This document shows, in pieces, positions 35,996-45,309 of a stretch of 64,000 nt of DNA. The stretch covers positions 62,001 through 126,000 of the forward strand of contig CAXBLG010000002.1 of NCBI GenBank assembly GCA_963976395.1, in the 5' to 3' direction. The first letter of the stretch is position 1; the number at the start of each line of letters is the position of its first letter. The position numbers and the translations under genes are program-made. Under the pieces are notes generated by a model. That model saw only the letters and a list, made by a program, of their open reading frames with translations, searched no databases and was not told the DNA's origin. The stretch comes from UBA11612 sp963976395. Lineage in GTDB: Bacteria; Pseudomonadota; Alphaproteobacteria; Rhodospirillales; Rhodospirillaceae.

Positions 35996-36514
35996 TCATA
36001 TATCCGCCAGCAGCTTCATTTGGGTTTTCGCCAGCAGCCAAGCGACCAGCGGGTAAATAGCAACGCTGATTAAGTATGCCGTCAGCAAGCTTCCAATCGG
36101 CGTAAACCCACTGGACGCGACAAGGCCGACACACAGCCAGCGAATGAGTGCCGCGCCAAGCGCTATCACCGCAAAAGCCATCCAGGTCACAACAAACGGT
36201 TTCGAATAAAAGAACTTTTGCTGATGAACTACGAACCGCTGACAAAGCAGCAGGACGAGAGCTCCAGACCCAAGCGGCGTTCCCATCAGCAAATCTTCAA
36301 GAACGCCGATCCCGAATATCGCTCCATACCCCAGCAAATCGGCCCGATAAATCGACCAAAAATAGACACTCACCAACGTCAGCATCGGTGTCACGTCGGA
36401 GAGACCGGGCACATAAGTCGGCGTCAAAGCAAACAACATCAAGATCAGCGTCAACCCGAACGGAACCGCCCGGCGCGCAGCTCCATCCATATACTGAAGA
36501 GACGTGAGTTGCAT
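35996..36514 (-). CDS. mreD: Rod shape-determining protein MreD
   Basis: A 172-residue membrane protein with five or six hydrophobic helices, a low-conservation MreD. Supporting stretches are FGIGVLEDLLMGTPLGSGAL and YFWSIYRADLLGYG, both typical of the family. It lies between mreC (14-base gap) and mrdA (13-base gap), the standard order. MreD links the MreBC scaffold to the synthases in the inner membrane. Confidence 0.92.
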   Translation of the reverse strand: MQLTSLQYMDGAARRAVPFGLTLILMLFALTPTYVPGLSDVTPMLTLVSVYFWSIYRADLLGYGAIFGIGVLEDLLMGTPLGSGALVLLLCQRFVVHQQKFFYSKPFVVTWMAFAVIALGAALIRWLCVGLVASSGFTPIGSLLTAYLISVAIYPLVAWLLAKTQMKLLADI

Positions 36515-36528
36515 GATCAGTTGCCCAA

Positions 36529-37386
36529 TTACCCTTCCGGAGCTGAAGACTCGAGAATGCCGGAAAGGCCGTAATCTACAACACGAACATGTTGGAGTTT
36601 GTCGCGCGCAGCGTAGGGCTCGACTTCCACAATGCCGTCTTCGGCACTCACCACCTGCCCGACCGGCAGTCCCGGCGGAAAGGCCTTGGCATCGCCGGAG
36701 GTCACCACCTTATCGCCCGGGACAGCCGCCCCAGTTCCCAGAAAAAGGAGGTGCGGGCGGCCACTATTATCGCCTGCCAAAATAGCGCGTTGACCTGAAT
36801 CGCCCACCAGCACAGGGATGCGAGAATTAATATCGGAAATCAACAAAACCCGAGAAGAACTGTCGCCCGCCAGCATCACACGGCCGACAAGACCGTTGCC
36901 GGTTATAACGACTTGGCCTTTTCGCACACCGTCGGACCGCCCCGCCATGACAATGACTGATTGAGCAAACGCCCCGCCAGCATCAGCCACAACGCGTCCC
37001 GTTACGAAAGATGCTGTGGGCTCAGGCGTAACTGCGAGAAGTGAACGCAGAGATTTGTTTTCAGTTTCGAGTTTCTGGGCCACGGATTGCCATTGCAACA
37101 AACGCGCATTGGCTTCACGCAACTCCGCGTTCTCATCGCGTATGCCCGCGAGCTCGCGGACATTGCTAACAACATTCGAAACCGCGCTGGCGGGTTCGGA
37201 CATGAACCTGAGAATAGGAGCAACTGTATCGGTCACCGCCACACGTGCCCGCTCCACAAGCACCGTATCGGCCTTACCGATCAGCATGAGCGCGAAGGTC
37301 AACCCAACAAGCGACAAAAACGCAAATCGCTGCAAAAGCGATTTGAGTGTCCCGAAACGGGAAATTTGCCCCGTTGGTTGCCGCAC
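36529..37386 (-). CDS. mreC: Rod shape-determining protein MreC
   Basis: A 285-residue bitopic protein: basic N-terminus, one membrane helix (FAFLSLVGLTFALMLIG), a coiled coil (about 65-110; ELREANARLLQWQS) and the periplasmic beta domain with GRVVADAGGAFAQSVIVMAG, GNGLVGRV and FPPGLPVGQVV. It organises the elongasome in the periplasm. It is 27 bases after mreB. Confidence 0.95.
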   Translation of the reverse strand: MRQPTGQISRFGTLKSLLQRFAFLSLVGLTFALMLIGKADTVLVERARVAVTDTVAPILRFMSEPASAVSNVVSNVRELAGIRDENAELREANARLLQWQSVAQKLETENKSLRSLLAVTPEPTASFVTGRVVADAGGAFAQSVIVMAGRSDGVRKGQVVITGNGLVGRVMLAGDSSSRVLLISDINSRIPVLVGDSGQRAILAGDNSGRPHLLFLGTGAAVPGDKVVTSGDAKAFPPGLPVGQVVSAEDGIVEVEPYAARDKLQHVRVVDYGLSGILESSAPEG

Positions 37387-37413
37387 GATAGCCCTCCGTT
37401 TTTAGCGCACGCG

Positions 37414-38454
37414 CTAGTACATCTGCGTTAGCACGTTCTTGAGCGTCTTCATCTCTTCCAGCGCCTTGCCGGTTCCCATGACCACACACGTCAAGGGGTC
37501 GTCGGCAATGGACACAGGCAGACCGGTCGCATGACGCAGCACGAAATCTAGATTGTGCAGCATCGCGCCGCCGCCGGTTAGTACAATGCCTTTATCAACA
37601 ATATCTGCGGCAAGTTCAGGTGCTGTATGTTCCAACGCAACTTTCACGGCATCAATAATCGCGGTAACTGGCTCTGCCAGACTTTCCGCTATTTGGCGCT
37701 GGCTGATCACGATTTCCTTGGGCACGCCGTTCATCAGGTCGCGCCCCTTAATCTCCATGGTCTCGCCATCGCCGGTTTCGGGCGGACATGCGCATCCAAT
37801 TTCTTTTTTGATGCGTTCGGCCGAACTCTCACCCACGAGAAGATTATGGTGACGTCGGATGTAATTGATGATGGCTTCGTCCATCATATCTCCGCCGACA
37901 CGCACCGAGCGAGCATACACAATACCGCCAAGGGATAGGACAGCCACCTCGGTTGTACCGCCGCCGATATCCACGACCATGCTGCCTGTCGGCTCGGTGA
38001 CCGGTAGACCGGCGCCGATGGCCGCCGCCATAGGCTCTTCGATCAAATAGACCTTGCGCGCGCCCGCTGCTTCAGCCGATTCCTGAATTGCACGGCGTTC
38101 CACCGCCGTTGAACCTGACGGCACACACACGATCACCAATGGGCTCGCGAAACTACGCCTGTTATGAACCTTGCGGATGAAATGCTTGATCATTTCTTCC
38201 GACACTTCAAAGTCGGCAATAACGCCGTCCCTGAGCGGTCGGATGGCCTGAATATTGCCTGGCGTACGACCAAGCATAAGCTTGGCTTCATTCCCGACAG
38301 CCAAAACCTGCTTGCGGCCCTTGACTTCGGCCAAAGCAACCACTGAGGGCTCGTTAAGCACGATACCGCGACCTTTCACGTAGACCAGCGTATTCGCCGT
38401 CCCGAGATCAATGGCCATGTCGGCCGATAACCACCCCGTCAATCTGGAGAACAT
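37414..38454 (-). CDS. mreB: Rod shape-determining actin homologue MreB
   Basis: A 346-residue bacterial actin. Phosphate 1 loop AIDLGTANTLVYVKGRG, phosphate 2 VVDIGGGTTEVAVLSLGG and the adenosine motif GIVLTGGGAMLHNLD are complete; the N-terminal amphipathic membrane helix is MFSRLTGWLSADM. First gene of mreB-mreC-mreD-mrdA-rodA; its promoter lies in the ~90 bases before the leuA terminator hairpin. Confidence 0.98.
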   Translation of the reverse strand: MFSRLTGWLSADMAIDLGTANTLVYVKGRGIVLNEPSVVALAEVKGRKQVLAVGNEAKLMLGRTPGNIQAIRPLRDGVIADFEVSEEMIKHFIRKVHNRRSFASPLVIVCVPSGSTAVERRAIQESAEAAGARKVYLIEEPMAAAIGAGLPVTEPTGSMVVDIGGGTTEVAVLSLGGIVYARSVRVGGDMMDEAIINYIRRHHNLLVGESSAERIKKEIGCACPPETGDGETMEIKGRDLMNGVPKEIVISQRQIAESLAEPVTAIIDAVKVALEHTAPELAADIVDKGIVLTGGGAMLHNLDFVLRHATGLPVSIADDPLTCVVMGTGKALEEMKTLKNVLTQMY

Positions 38455-38546
38455 GCTGACTTATTCACCCCCGAATGAGATTTTAAAAAACATAGCGTCC
38501 TAACTTTCATGCTTGCCATCGCAAGCCAATATTCGCTTTTAATATC

Positions 38547-38588
38547 TTGCCTCGGTCCGACCATCTATAAAAGGCCGGACCGAGGCAA
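38547..38588 (-). terminator. Terminator hairpin after leuA
   Basis: A perfect 13-bp inverted repeat TTGCCTCGGTCCG / CGGACCGAGGCAA with a 16-base loop starts five bases after the leuA stop. No long U tract follows on the leuA strand (GATATTAAAAG), so it may be a weak or Rho-aided terminator; on the other strand it is followed by TTTT but no plus-strand gene precedes it. It separates leuA from the mreB operon. Confidence 0.65.
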
Positions 38589-38592
38589 TTTT

Positions 38593-40137
38593 CTATGCTG
38601 TCATTGCTGCCGGTTCGGACTTCTCTCTCTTCACCAGCAGCTTATTCAACGCATTAATGTATGCACGGGCAGAAGCGACCAAAGTATCCGTATCGGCACC
38701 CTGCCCCATGACCATTTTACCGTTTTCTTCCAATCGCACCGTCACTTCCGCCTGGGCATCTGTGCCGCCTGTTATGGCGTGAACATGATAGACCTTTAAT
38801 CGTTGCGTATTCGTTGTCAGATCCTTGATGGCGTTAAAGATCGCATCCACAGGCCCGTCGCCGGTTACTTTGGCTGTGGTTAATACGCCGTCGATTTCCA
38901 GTTCCAACTCTGCGGTCTGTTTTTTGACTTTCGTTCCACAAACAACTTCCAGCGAAACGAACTTGATACGGTCGTTTCCGCGCACCACCGTATCATCGAC
39001 CAGAGCCACGATGTCCTCGTCATAGACATCCTTTTTCCGGTCCGCCAGATCTTTGAACCGCTTGAAGGCGTGGTTTATCGCATTGTCGCCCAACTGATAC
39101 CCTAAATCTTCGAGCTTGGCGCGAAAAGCGTGACGGCCCGAATGTTTGCCAAGCACCAAATTCGATGCTTTTAAGCCTACCGATTCCGGGCTCATGATCT
39201 CGTAAGTTTCGGCATTTTTAAGAACACCGTCCTGATGGATTCCTGCCTCGTGGGCAAACGCATTGGCTCCGACAATCGCCTTGTTAAGCTGGACGGGAAA
39301 ACCCGTGATAGTTGACACCAAATGGGACGCCCGAGTGATACTTTCGGTCCGAATATTGGTCTCGAAAGGCATATGGTCTTTGCGCGTGCGCAAAGCCATG
39401 ACGACTTCTTCCATGGCAGCATTGCCGGCACGTTCGCCGAGCCCGTTCACCGTACATTCCACTTGGCGCGCGCCGGCCTGGACCGCCGCGAGCGAGTTGG
39501 CAACGGCCAGTCCGAGGTCGTTATGGCAATGCACCGAGATGGTCGCCTTATCGATATTGGGCACCCGGTTGAAAAGCATACTGATAAGCGAATGAAATTC
39601 ATCGGGCACAGTATAACCAACCGTGTCCGGAATGTTGATGGTCGACGCACCCGCATCGATTGCCGCCTCAACGCAGCGGCAGAGAAAGTCTTTGTCAGTA
39701 CGCGTGGCATCTTCCGCCGACCACTCCACGTCATCCGTATAATTGCGGGCCCGGCTTACGCTATCGATGACCGCCTGATAGACCGCATCAGGCTCCATCT
39801 GCAGCTTAATCTTCATATGAAGCGGGCTCGTGGCGATAAAGGTATGAATCCGGCTGCGTTTTGCCGCCCGTAAAGCTTGCGCCGCACGGTCGATATCAGC
39901 TTTTGCGGCCCGGGCGAGGCCACAGACCACGCTTTCTTTGATTTCCTTGGCAACGGCCTCGACCGCATCAAAGTCGCCTTGAGAGGCAATCGGAAATCCG
40001 GCCTCGATGATATCCACCCGCATCTCTTCCAAAACTTTGGCGATCCGGATTTTTTCTTCACGATTCATAGACGCGCCGGGAGACTGTTCGCCGTCCCGCA
40101 TGGTGGTGTCGAAAATCAATACTCTGTTGTTATTCAT
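38593..40137 (-). CDS. leuA: 2-isopropylmalate synthase
   Basis: First committed enzyme of leucine synthesis (acetyl-CoA plus 2-oxoisovalerate), 514 residues. The active-site FDTTMRDGEQSPGASM, SVHCHNDLGLAVANSLA with the metal His pair, GAGAR-type ECTVNGLGERAGN and the complete C-terminal leucine-sensing domain are visible, so it should be feedback-inhibited by leucine. The frame is open 53 codons further up, but MNNNRVLIFDTT is the standard start. A candidate leader lies upstream. Confidence 0.97.
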   Translation of the reverse strand: MNNNRVLIFDTTMRDGEQSPGASMNREEKIRIAKVLEEMRVDIIEAGFPIASQGDFDAVEAVAKEIKESVVCGLARAAKADIDRAAQALRAAKRSRIHTFIATSPLHMKIKLQMEPDAVYQAVIDSVSRARNYTDDVEWSAEDATRTDKDFLCRCVEAAIDAGASTINIPDTVGYTVPDEFHSLISMLFNRVPNIDKATISVHCHNDLGLAVANSLAAVQAGARQVECTVNGLGERAGNAAMEEVVMALRTRKDHMPFETNIRTESITRASHLVSTITGFPVQLNKAIVGANAFAHEAGIHQDGVLKNAETYEIMSPESVGLKASNLVLGKHSGRHAFRAKLEDLGYQLGDNAINHAFKRFKDLADRKKDVYDEDIVALVDDTVVRGNDRIKFVSLEVVCGTKVKKQTAELELEIDGVLTTAKVTGDGPVDAIFNAIKDLTTNTQRLKVYHVHAITGGTDAQAEVTVRLEENGKMVMGQGADTDTLVASARAYINALNKLLVKREKSEPAAMTA

Positions 40138-40196
40138 GGTTTTTCTCACGACTGGGGTCAAAAGTACGGTTCGTGAGCGACCCACTTGAACTCCAT

Positions 40197-40366
40197 CCCC
40201 TAAACGCCTGCCGCTCGATAAAACGCGTTTAGGGGTGGATAAGTCGCAGACCCCGGTCCGTAAGACGCAGCGCAAGGCCCAGTGTGGCATCCGCACGCAG
40301 CAACGCAGCCGGAATCACGGCGGAAGCCGTACCGGTTATGTCGCCAATCTGTGCGATTGTATTCAC
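40197..40366 (-). promoter_or_regulatory. Candidate leuA leader: leucine-rich peptide and inverted repeat
   Basis: A perfect 11-bp inverted repeat (CCCCTAAACGC at 40197-40207, GCGTTTAGGGG at 40225-40235, 17-base loop) lies 60 bases before the leuA ATG. Just upstream, a GTG-started 45-codon frame (40366-40229) ends HP-stop with its TAA inside the first arm of the hairpin. Eight of its last 24 residues are Leu (ALLRADATLGLALRLTDRGL, RL). The layout resembles an attenuator, but leucine codons are not in a tight run and no U tract follows, so function is inferred. Confidence 0.4.
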
Positions 40367-40369
40367 CAC

Positions 40370-40614
40370 AAGGGCACCTTCTCTCGAACGCCGCGTTTTT
40401 TCCCACAAATCAATGGTTTACATCATAGTCTTTAGATGCAGCCGTTCCAGACCGCTTTGAGACTAAAATGACGCAGCGACAGTTAATTTGTCATGAAGGA
40501 CTAGATAAGGGAAGGGCAGCAACTCCTAAAAACTAAAGATTTATCCTGCTACGACCCATATTGAACAAGACCGACAGTCCAACAAACATAAGTTGTGTAA
40601 ATATTATTATCTAA
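40370..40614. other. Intergenic stretch between protease and leuA leader
   Basis: No gene or strong hairpin seen. It is AT-richer than its surroundings (for example AAATATTATTATCTAATTAA near the protease stop) and should hold the leuA promoter on the minus strand, but I could not assign -35/-10 boxes with confidence. Confidence 0.5.
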
Positions 40615-43479
40615 TTAAGAGGGTAGGGCGCATGTGGTCGTCATGTCAGTGATAACTCCGGCCCCCACGTTATTGACTAGGTGCTGCAAAAACCCGGTCA
40701 GAGATGGGGCAGCCTCTATAACGTAGTGGAACTGACCTTGAGCGGGCGTAATCCCTAAGGCTGACTCAATGGACAGAACCGGGACCGTCAAATGACCCTT
40801 CGGCGGCACAGCCGCAGAGGTGTATGTGGTTCCACCAAGCATGGCCCCTGTGCTTGCGTCATAAACTGTGAGAACTGCGGCAACCGCGGTGTCGCCGGTA
40901 TTGTTGATCACAATCGAGCTTGGAAAGCCGTTGTCCAAAATTGAAGTATGCACACCGCTCAAACTACGAGGCGCGGCGGTCACGCCAACACGGCATGTAC
41001 TGAGATTGGTGAGAGTCCCGTCTATCGGCCGGTAAAGAACATGCTGAAGGTAGCCAGGGGCGCTCGACTCAATACTCAAGGAATAATAATCGGGCTTCGG
41101 CTGCGGAAGATTCAGAGCGCTCTCGATAGTCCCGATTCCAAACTGTACTTCGGCATTCGGCGCAACTTCGGAACTGATCCATTGGCCAAGAGACTGACCG
41201 GTCGCATAATCCCGCGCGGTGGCGGTGATTGTACCGTTGCTCGCCCCCGTATTGTGAAACCGCAGGTACGATTGCGAAGTGGCTTGCTGTGTCGAAAATA
41301 CAGCGCCAAGCCGCAATGCCGAAGTCGCTGCGACGGTCGCAGACCCATCCAGGGCGCAAGCCGTTGTCATATCGGTAATAACACCCTTTCCGGTGTTGTT
41401 GACCAGATGCTGCAAAAAGCCACCAAACTGCCCCTCTGCTTTGATGACGTAGTGGTACATGTTTGCCGCTGGCGGCACGCCGATACTTGCCTCCATCGTC
41501 GTCATCGCGACGACGGCTTGTCCGTTCGCGGGAATGGACGGGCTAACATAGGTTCCACGTTTGACCCCCGTGAGAGCATCATAAATCCCCAGTGAAACTG
41601 TCATCGCCGAAGATGCAGTGTTATTGATCACCACGGAACTTGGAAAACCGGTCGCAATGAGCGAACTATGCACGCCACTGAGGACGGTCCGGTCCGCAGT
41701 CACACCTGCAGAGCACGTGCTTAAATTTGTAAGAGTTCCGTCGTCAGGACGGTATAGAACGTGTTGGGTATAACCCTGGAAGGACGCTCTGACACCTACC
41801 GAGTAGTAGGCCGGCTTCGCAAAGGCTGGTACAATTTCAGACTCGATACTTGTTACCGCGAACTGAAGCTCCGCGTTGGGCGCGACATTGGGACTAGTCC
41901 ACTCGCCCCACACTTCCCCCGCCTCGGATAGAAACGTAACCGTCGCATTCCCCGTCGCTGCTCCGGTATTGAGAACTCTCAAGAAAGAGCCTGACTGCGT
42001 CTGCAAGCCGGAAGATACTCGGCCCATACGGACGAGCGGCTCGGGCGTTAAATAAGAATCGAACTGCGCGACAACTTGCGCAATCTCACCGACTTTGCGG
42101 GCGCTATTAGCTGCTGTTGGTGTCGTGTCGTCGATGCCCGTGGGTCGGCCATTAAAACTTATATTCGGATTGCTAAAATATTGAATTGTGGGACACGATT
42201 GATCTACCTCGGCGCATTGATCGTCATAAGCCATGATGTCGCGAAAAAAACCCAGATCGACATAACCGTAGTTGTACCCCTCGGGCCCCGCCACATCCTC
42301 GTCAACAACAAAACGGTCATGCTCTGAACCGAGATTGTGCCCGAGTTCATGTGCAACGGTATCGGTGAGACAGGCACCGCCAAAATCAGTGGTTACCACT
42401 GAAGAACCGAAGGAAGCCAAAGATGTAAGATTGAGGCCCGGCTGATCTGCATCCGAGAGTAAGTATCCTAAACCGCAATTATCCGGCGATCCATTTGTAC
42501 CGATCCAGAACTGAACCAAATCCGCGCCGAGATTCGCGCGTAATTTTTGTATGCGCGCGTAATCACCATTGCCCTCCTGAAAATCCGACAGCACCGTCCC
42601 CATCTCCACGCTAGATTCGTCGAGATCAATTTGCGCAATACCTGCAAGAGTAAATTGGACACCCGTTTCCGAATTGCTGTGAGCGGTGTTCGTATATGCG
42701 ACGGCGAGAGATGCCGCTGCACTGAGGCTCTCAACCTGAGCGGCGGCGGCTGTCGTGTAGACGATCAAAAGCTTAATCGTGACCGGCGTTATAGCTGCCG
42801 CTTTTTCGAAGTCCGCCACCGGCGGTTTCGACGGCGCCTTTACTTCCGGCGACAGGGATAGGGGCGCTGTGGGCACGGCGATCGCATCATTTCGACCGCG
42901 CGGTCGTTCTGCCGGATCAAATTCAACGATGCGATGAGCGTCCCGTTCAGGCTGTATACGAAAGGACCGCGTTCCGGCCCGCACCGCGCCTGTAATTTGA
43001 TCGCCATCAATTACAAACGTCGCTTCGCCGCCGCCAATAACGGCACCTCGCCACACCGCATGACCCAGATCGTCCCGTGTCATGTCGAGCATTACGACGC
43101 GGATGCTGAAATCCTCAAATAGCGTCAGCGCATGCGCGGCGGGACTGCCAATTATTCGGCCTGCGGCATTGATGCGGAGTGCGTCGGCGTCTGACAGAAG
43201 CGCGAGATCATCCGTTGAAACAATAGCGCGGCGCGTGCGCGCCAGCGCAGCATTCACCGTTGCCGGCGCTTCAACCGCCAGCTTACCAGGCTCCACCAAT
43301 AGCAAGCCTCCGCCGGATGCGGTGGGCAAAGCTTCAAGTTCGGTATTTAATTCGAAGAGCTGCGCCGGGGTCGGAAGGACGGAGGTTTCGTTCGGCGCAG
43401 TTTGCGCAGCACTTAGCATCGACGCCCCGGCGCCCAACGCCAGCACCATCAAGCAACAGAACACCCCGCGCAACAACAT
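40615..43479 (-). CDS. Secreted metzincin-type zinc metalloprotease with ABAB repeats
   Basis: A 954-residue secreted protein with signal peptide (LLRGVFCCLMVLALGAGASM). Residues ~70-215 look like a propeptide; the protease domain (about 230-475) has the zinc motif HELGHNLGSEH (377-387) and a Met-turn at Met416 (DIMAYDD), as in reprolysin-like M12 enzymes. Residues 485-954 hold four related ~110-residue modules in the order A-B-A-B, each with a NTG/NNT strand, an APN or PPK/PAN turn, an IES/MEA helix and QH..., ending in a Cys (TNLSTC or ITDMTT.C). The gene separates ilvC from leuA, which are usually close, and is likely an insertion. Substrate unknown. Confidence 0.85.
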   Translation of the reverse strand: MLLRGVFCCLMVLALGAGASMLSAAQTAPNETSVLPTPAQLFELNTELEALPTASGGGLLLVEPGKLAVEAPATVNAALARTRRAIVSTDDLALLSDADALRINAAGRIIGSPAAHALTLFEDFSIRVVMLDMTRDDLGHAVWRGAVIGGGEATFVIDGDQITGAVRAGTRSFRIQPERDAHRIVEFDPAERPRGRNDAIAVPTAPLSLSPEVKAPSKPPVADFEKAAAITPVTIKLLIVYTTAAAAQVESLSAAASLAVAYTNTAHSNSETGVQFTLAGIAQIDLDESSVEMGTVLSDFQEGNGDYARIQKLRANLGADLVQFWIGTNGSPDNCGLGYLLSDADQPGLNLTSLASFGSSVVTTDFGGACLTDTVAHELGHNLGSEHDRFVVDEDVAGPEGYNYGYVDLGFFRDIMAYDDQCAEVDQSCPTIQYFSNPNISFNGRPTGIDDTTPTAANSARKVGEIAQVVAQFDSYLTPEPLVRMGRVSSGLQTQSGSFLRVLNTGAATGNATVTFLSEAGEVWGEWTSPNVAPNAELQFAVTSIESEIVPAFAKPAYYSVGVRASFQGYTQHVLYRPDDGTLTNLSTCSAGVTADRTVLSGVHSSLIATGFPSSVVINNTASSAMTVSLGIYDALTGVKRGTYVSPSIPANGQAVVAMTTMEASIGVPPAANMYHYVIKAEGQFGGFLQHLVNNTGKGVITDMTTACALDGSATVAATSALRLGAVFSTQQATSQSYLRFHNTGASNGTITATARDYATGQSLGQWISSEVAPNAEVQFGIGTIESALNLPQPKPDYYSLSIESSAPGYLQHVLYRPIDGTLTNLSTCRVGVTAAPRSLSGVHTSILDNGFPSSIVINNTGDTAVAAVLTVYDASTGAMLGGTTYTSAAVPPKGHLTVPVLSIESALGITPAQGQFHYVIEAAPSLTGFLQHLVNNVGAGVITDMTTTCALPS

Positions 43480-43575
43480 GAAAGCCCCCTACAACATTGC
43501 AAAGCCCTGGCTAGAATACGCCTCGGGCATTGCGCCGTTGCAATTATTGCGCGCCGCGCTGCCCAAAGCGAGAGG

Positions 43576-44595
43576 TCAGTTGCGGGCTTTGTCCACCAGT
43601 TTGCCGCCTTTAAGCCAGGGCATCATGGCCCGGAGTTTTGTGCCGACCTCTTCGATGGGGTGATCCGCCCAATTCCGGCGCATCGCCTTAAAGCTGGGTT
43701 GCCCGGCCTTGCACTCTGTCATCCAGTTGCTGACGAATTTGCCCGACTGAATGTCAGCCAAGATTTTCTTCATCTCTTTCTTTGTCTCATCCGTCACGAC
43801 ACGAGGGCCCGACACGTAGTCGCCGTACTCAGCTGTATTCGAGATGGAGTAGCGCATATCGGCAAGGCCGCCCTCGTAAATAAGATCTACGATCAACTTC
43901 ACTTCGTGCAGGCATTCGAAGTAGGCCATCTCGGGCGAGTACCCGCCTTCAACGAGCGTTTCAAAACCCGCACGAATAAGGCTTGTCACTCCCCCGCAAA
44001 GCACCGCCTGCTCGCCGAACAAATCGGTTTCGCACTCTTCTTTGAAGTTCGTCTCGATGACACCTGCGCGGCCGCCGCCAATTGCAGAGGCATATGACAA
44101 CGCGATTTCCATCGCGTTCCCCGATGCATTTTGCGCAACCGCAACCAAGCACGGCACACCGGCCCCGCGCAGATATTCAGAACGCACTGTGTGACCTGGG
44201 CCTTTTGGTGCAATCATAAAAACATCCAAATCGGGACGCGGCTCGATAAGATTAAAGTGCACATTAAGACCGTGCGCAAAGGCGAGAGCGCCGCCCTGCT
44301 TCAAGTTGTCTCTAATGTCATCCTTGTATAGGTCGGCCTGAAGTTCATCAGGCGTCAGAATCATCATCATATCGGCCCATTTCGCCGCTTCCGACGGCGT
44401 CATCACCTTTAGCTTTTCCTGCTCGGCTTTGGCGCGGGTCGCTGAACCTTCTCGCAAGGCAACCACGATGTCCTTCACGCCGGAATCGCGCAGATTGAGC
44501 GTATGCGCATGGCCCTGGCTTCCGTAGCCGACGATGGCGATTTTCTTACCCTTGATTAGATTCACGTCGGCGTCACGATCATAATAGACTCGCAT
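43576..44595 (-). CDS. ilvC: Ketol-acid reductoisomerase (NADP+)
   Basis: Second enzyme of valine/isoleucine synthesis, class I, 339 residues. The NADPH loop KIAIVGYGSQGHAHTLNL with following LREGSATRAKAE, IAPKGPGHTVRSEY and the knotted helical domain motifs (ETNFKEECETDLFGEQAVLC, VEGGYSPEMAYFECLHE) carry the Mg2+ ligands. It lies 59 bases after ilvN. Confidence 0.97.
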   Translation of the reverse strand: MRVYYDRDADVNLIKGKKIAIVGYGSQGHAHTLNLRDSGVKDIVVALREGSATRAKAEQEKLKVMTPSEAAKWADMMMILTPDELQADLYKDDIRDNLKQGGALAFAHGLNVHFNLIEPRPDLDVFMIAPKGPGHTVRSEYLRGAGVPCLVAVAQNASGNAMEIALSYASAIGGGRAGVIETNFKEECETDLFGEQAVLCGGVTSLIRAGFETLVEGGYSPEMAYFECLHEVKLIVDLIYEGGLADMRYSISNTAEYGDYVSGPRVVTDETKKEMKKILADIQSGKFVSNWMTECKAGQPSFKAMRRNWADHPIEEVGTKLRAMMPWLKGGKLVDKARN

Positions 44596-44654
44596 AACAA
44601 TCCCTTTCCGTTTTTATCCTGCTGCGCTAGCCAGTGGAGCCCGCGCTTAACCGA

Positions 44655-45293
44655 TTAACCTTCAATACCCACGGCGCCGCGAGCGATGGCGGCAACGCCG
44701 GTACGGGACACCTCAAGCAAACCGAGCGGCCTCATGAGGTCGATAAAGGCGTCCACTTTTTCGGTGGTTCCGATCACTTCAAATACAAAAGACCTGGTGC
44801 TTGAATCGACCACGTTCGCGCGAAAAATGTCGCCGATACGCAAGGCTTCAACACGTTTTTCCCCGACACCGGCAACCTTGACCAGCGCAAGTTCGCGCGC
44901 AACGGACGGACCTTCATCCGTCAAGTCCCTAACGATGTGAACAGGCACCAATCGGCCGAGTTGCGCTTTCACCTGCTCGATGACCTGCCGCGTACCCGAT
45001 GTGGTTACGTTGATGCGCGACAGATGTTTACCTTCATCCACTTCCGAAACCGTCAAGCTTTCAATGTTGTAGCCTCGTCCAGAAATCAGGCCGATGACAC
45101 GCGCAAGAACCCCGGCCTCGTTATCCACCAGCAACGAGATATAGTGACGGTAAATATCCTTATCCTTAAGGCGCGCGACCGGCACCATCCCCTCGTAAAT
45201 ATTGGAGGATTGCTCGTCCTTTGCTTTCACAATCCGTTTCGGCCTTGCCTTGACGATTTTGCGAGCAGTTTTTCCAGATGATTTCTTGACCAT
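44655..45293 (-). CDS. ilvN: Acetolactate synthase small subunit
   Basis: Regulatory ACT-domain subunit (212 residues from MVKKSSGK). The N-terminal ~45 residues are a lysine-rich extension (KTARKIVKARPKRIVKAK) not usual in IlvN/IlvH. ACT domain 1: ISLLVDNEAGVLARVIGLIS, GRGYNIESLTV; the C-terminal domain ends EVSRTGVAAIARG. It confers valine feedback on IlvB and starts 16 bases after ilvB. An alternative start lies 15 codons upstream. Confidence 0.94.
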   Translation of the reverse strand: MVKKSSGKTARKIVKARPKRIVKAKDEQSSNIYEGMVPVARLKDKDIYRHYISLLVDNEAGVLARVIGLISGRGYNIESLTVSEVDEGKHLSRINVTTSGTRQVIEQVKAQLGRLVPVHIVRDLTDEGPSVARELALVKVAGVGEKRVEALRIGDIFRANVVDSSTRSFVFEVIGTTEKVDAFIDLMRPLGLLEVSRTGVAAIARGAVGIEG

Positions 45294-45309
45294 GACTGTT
45301 AGGCGAGCG

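Noticed and set aside
38547..38588. Hairpin as a plus-strand terminator
   Set aside because: It is followed by TTTT on the plus strand, but no plus-strand gene precedes it; it sits five bases after the leuA stop on the minus strand.
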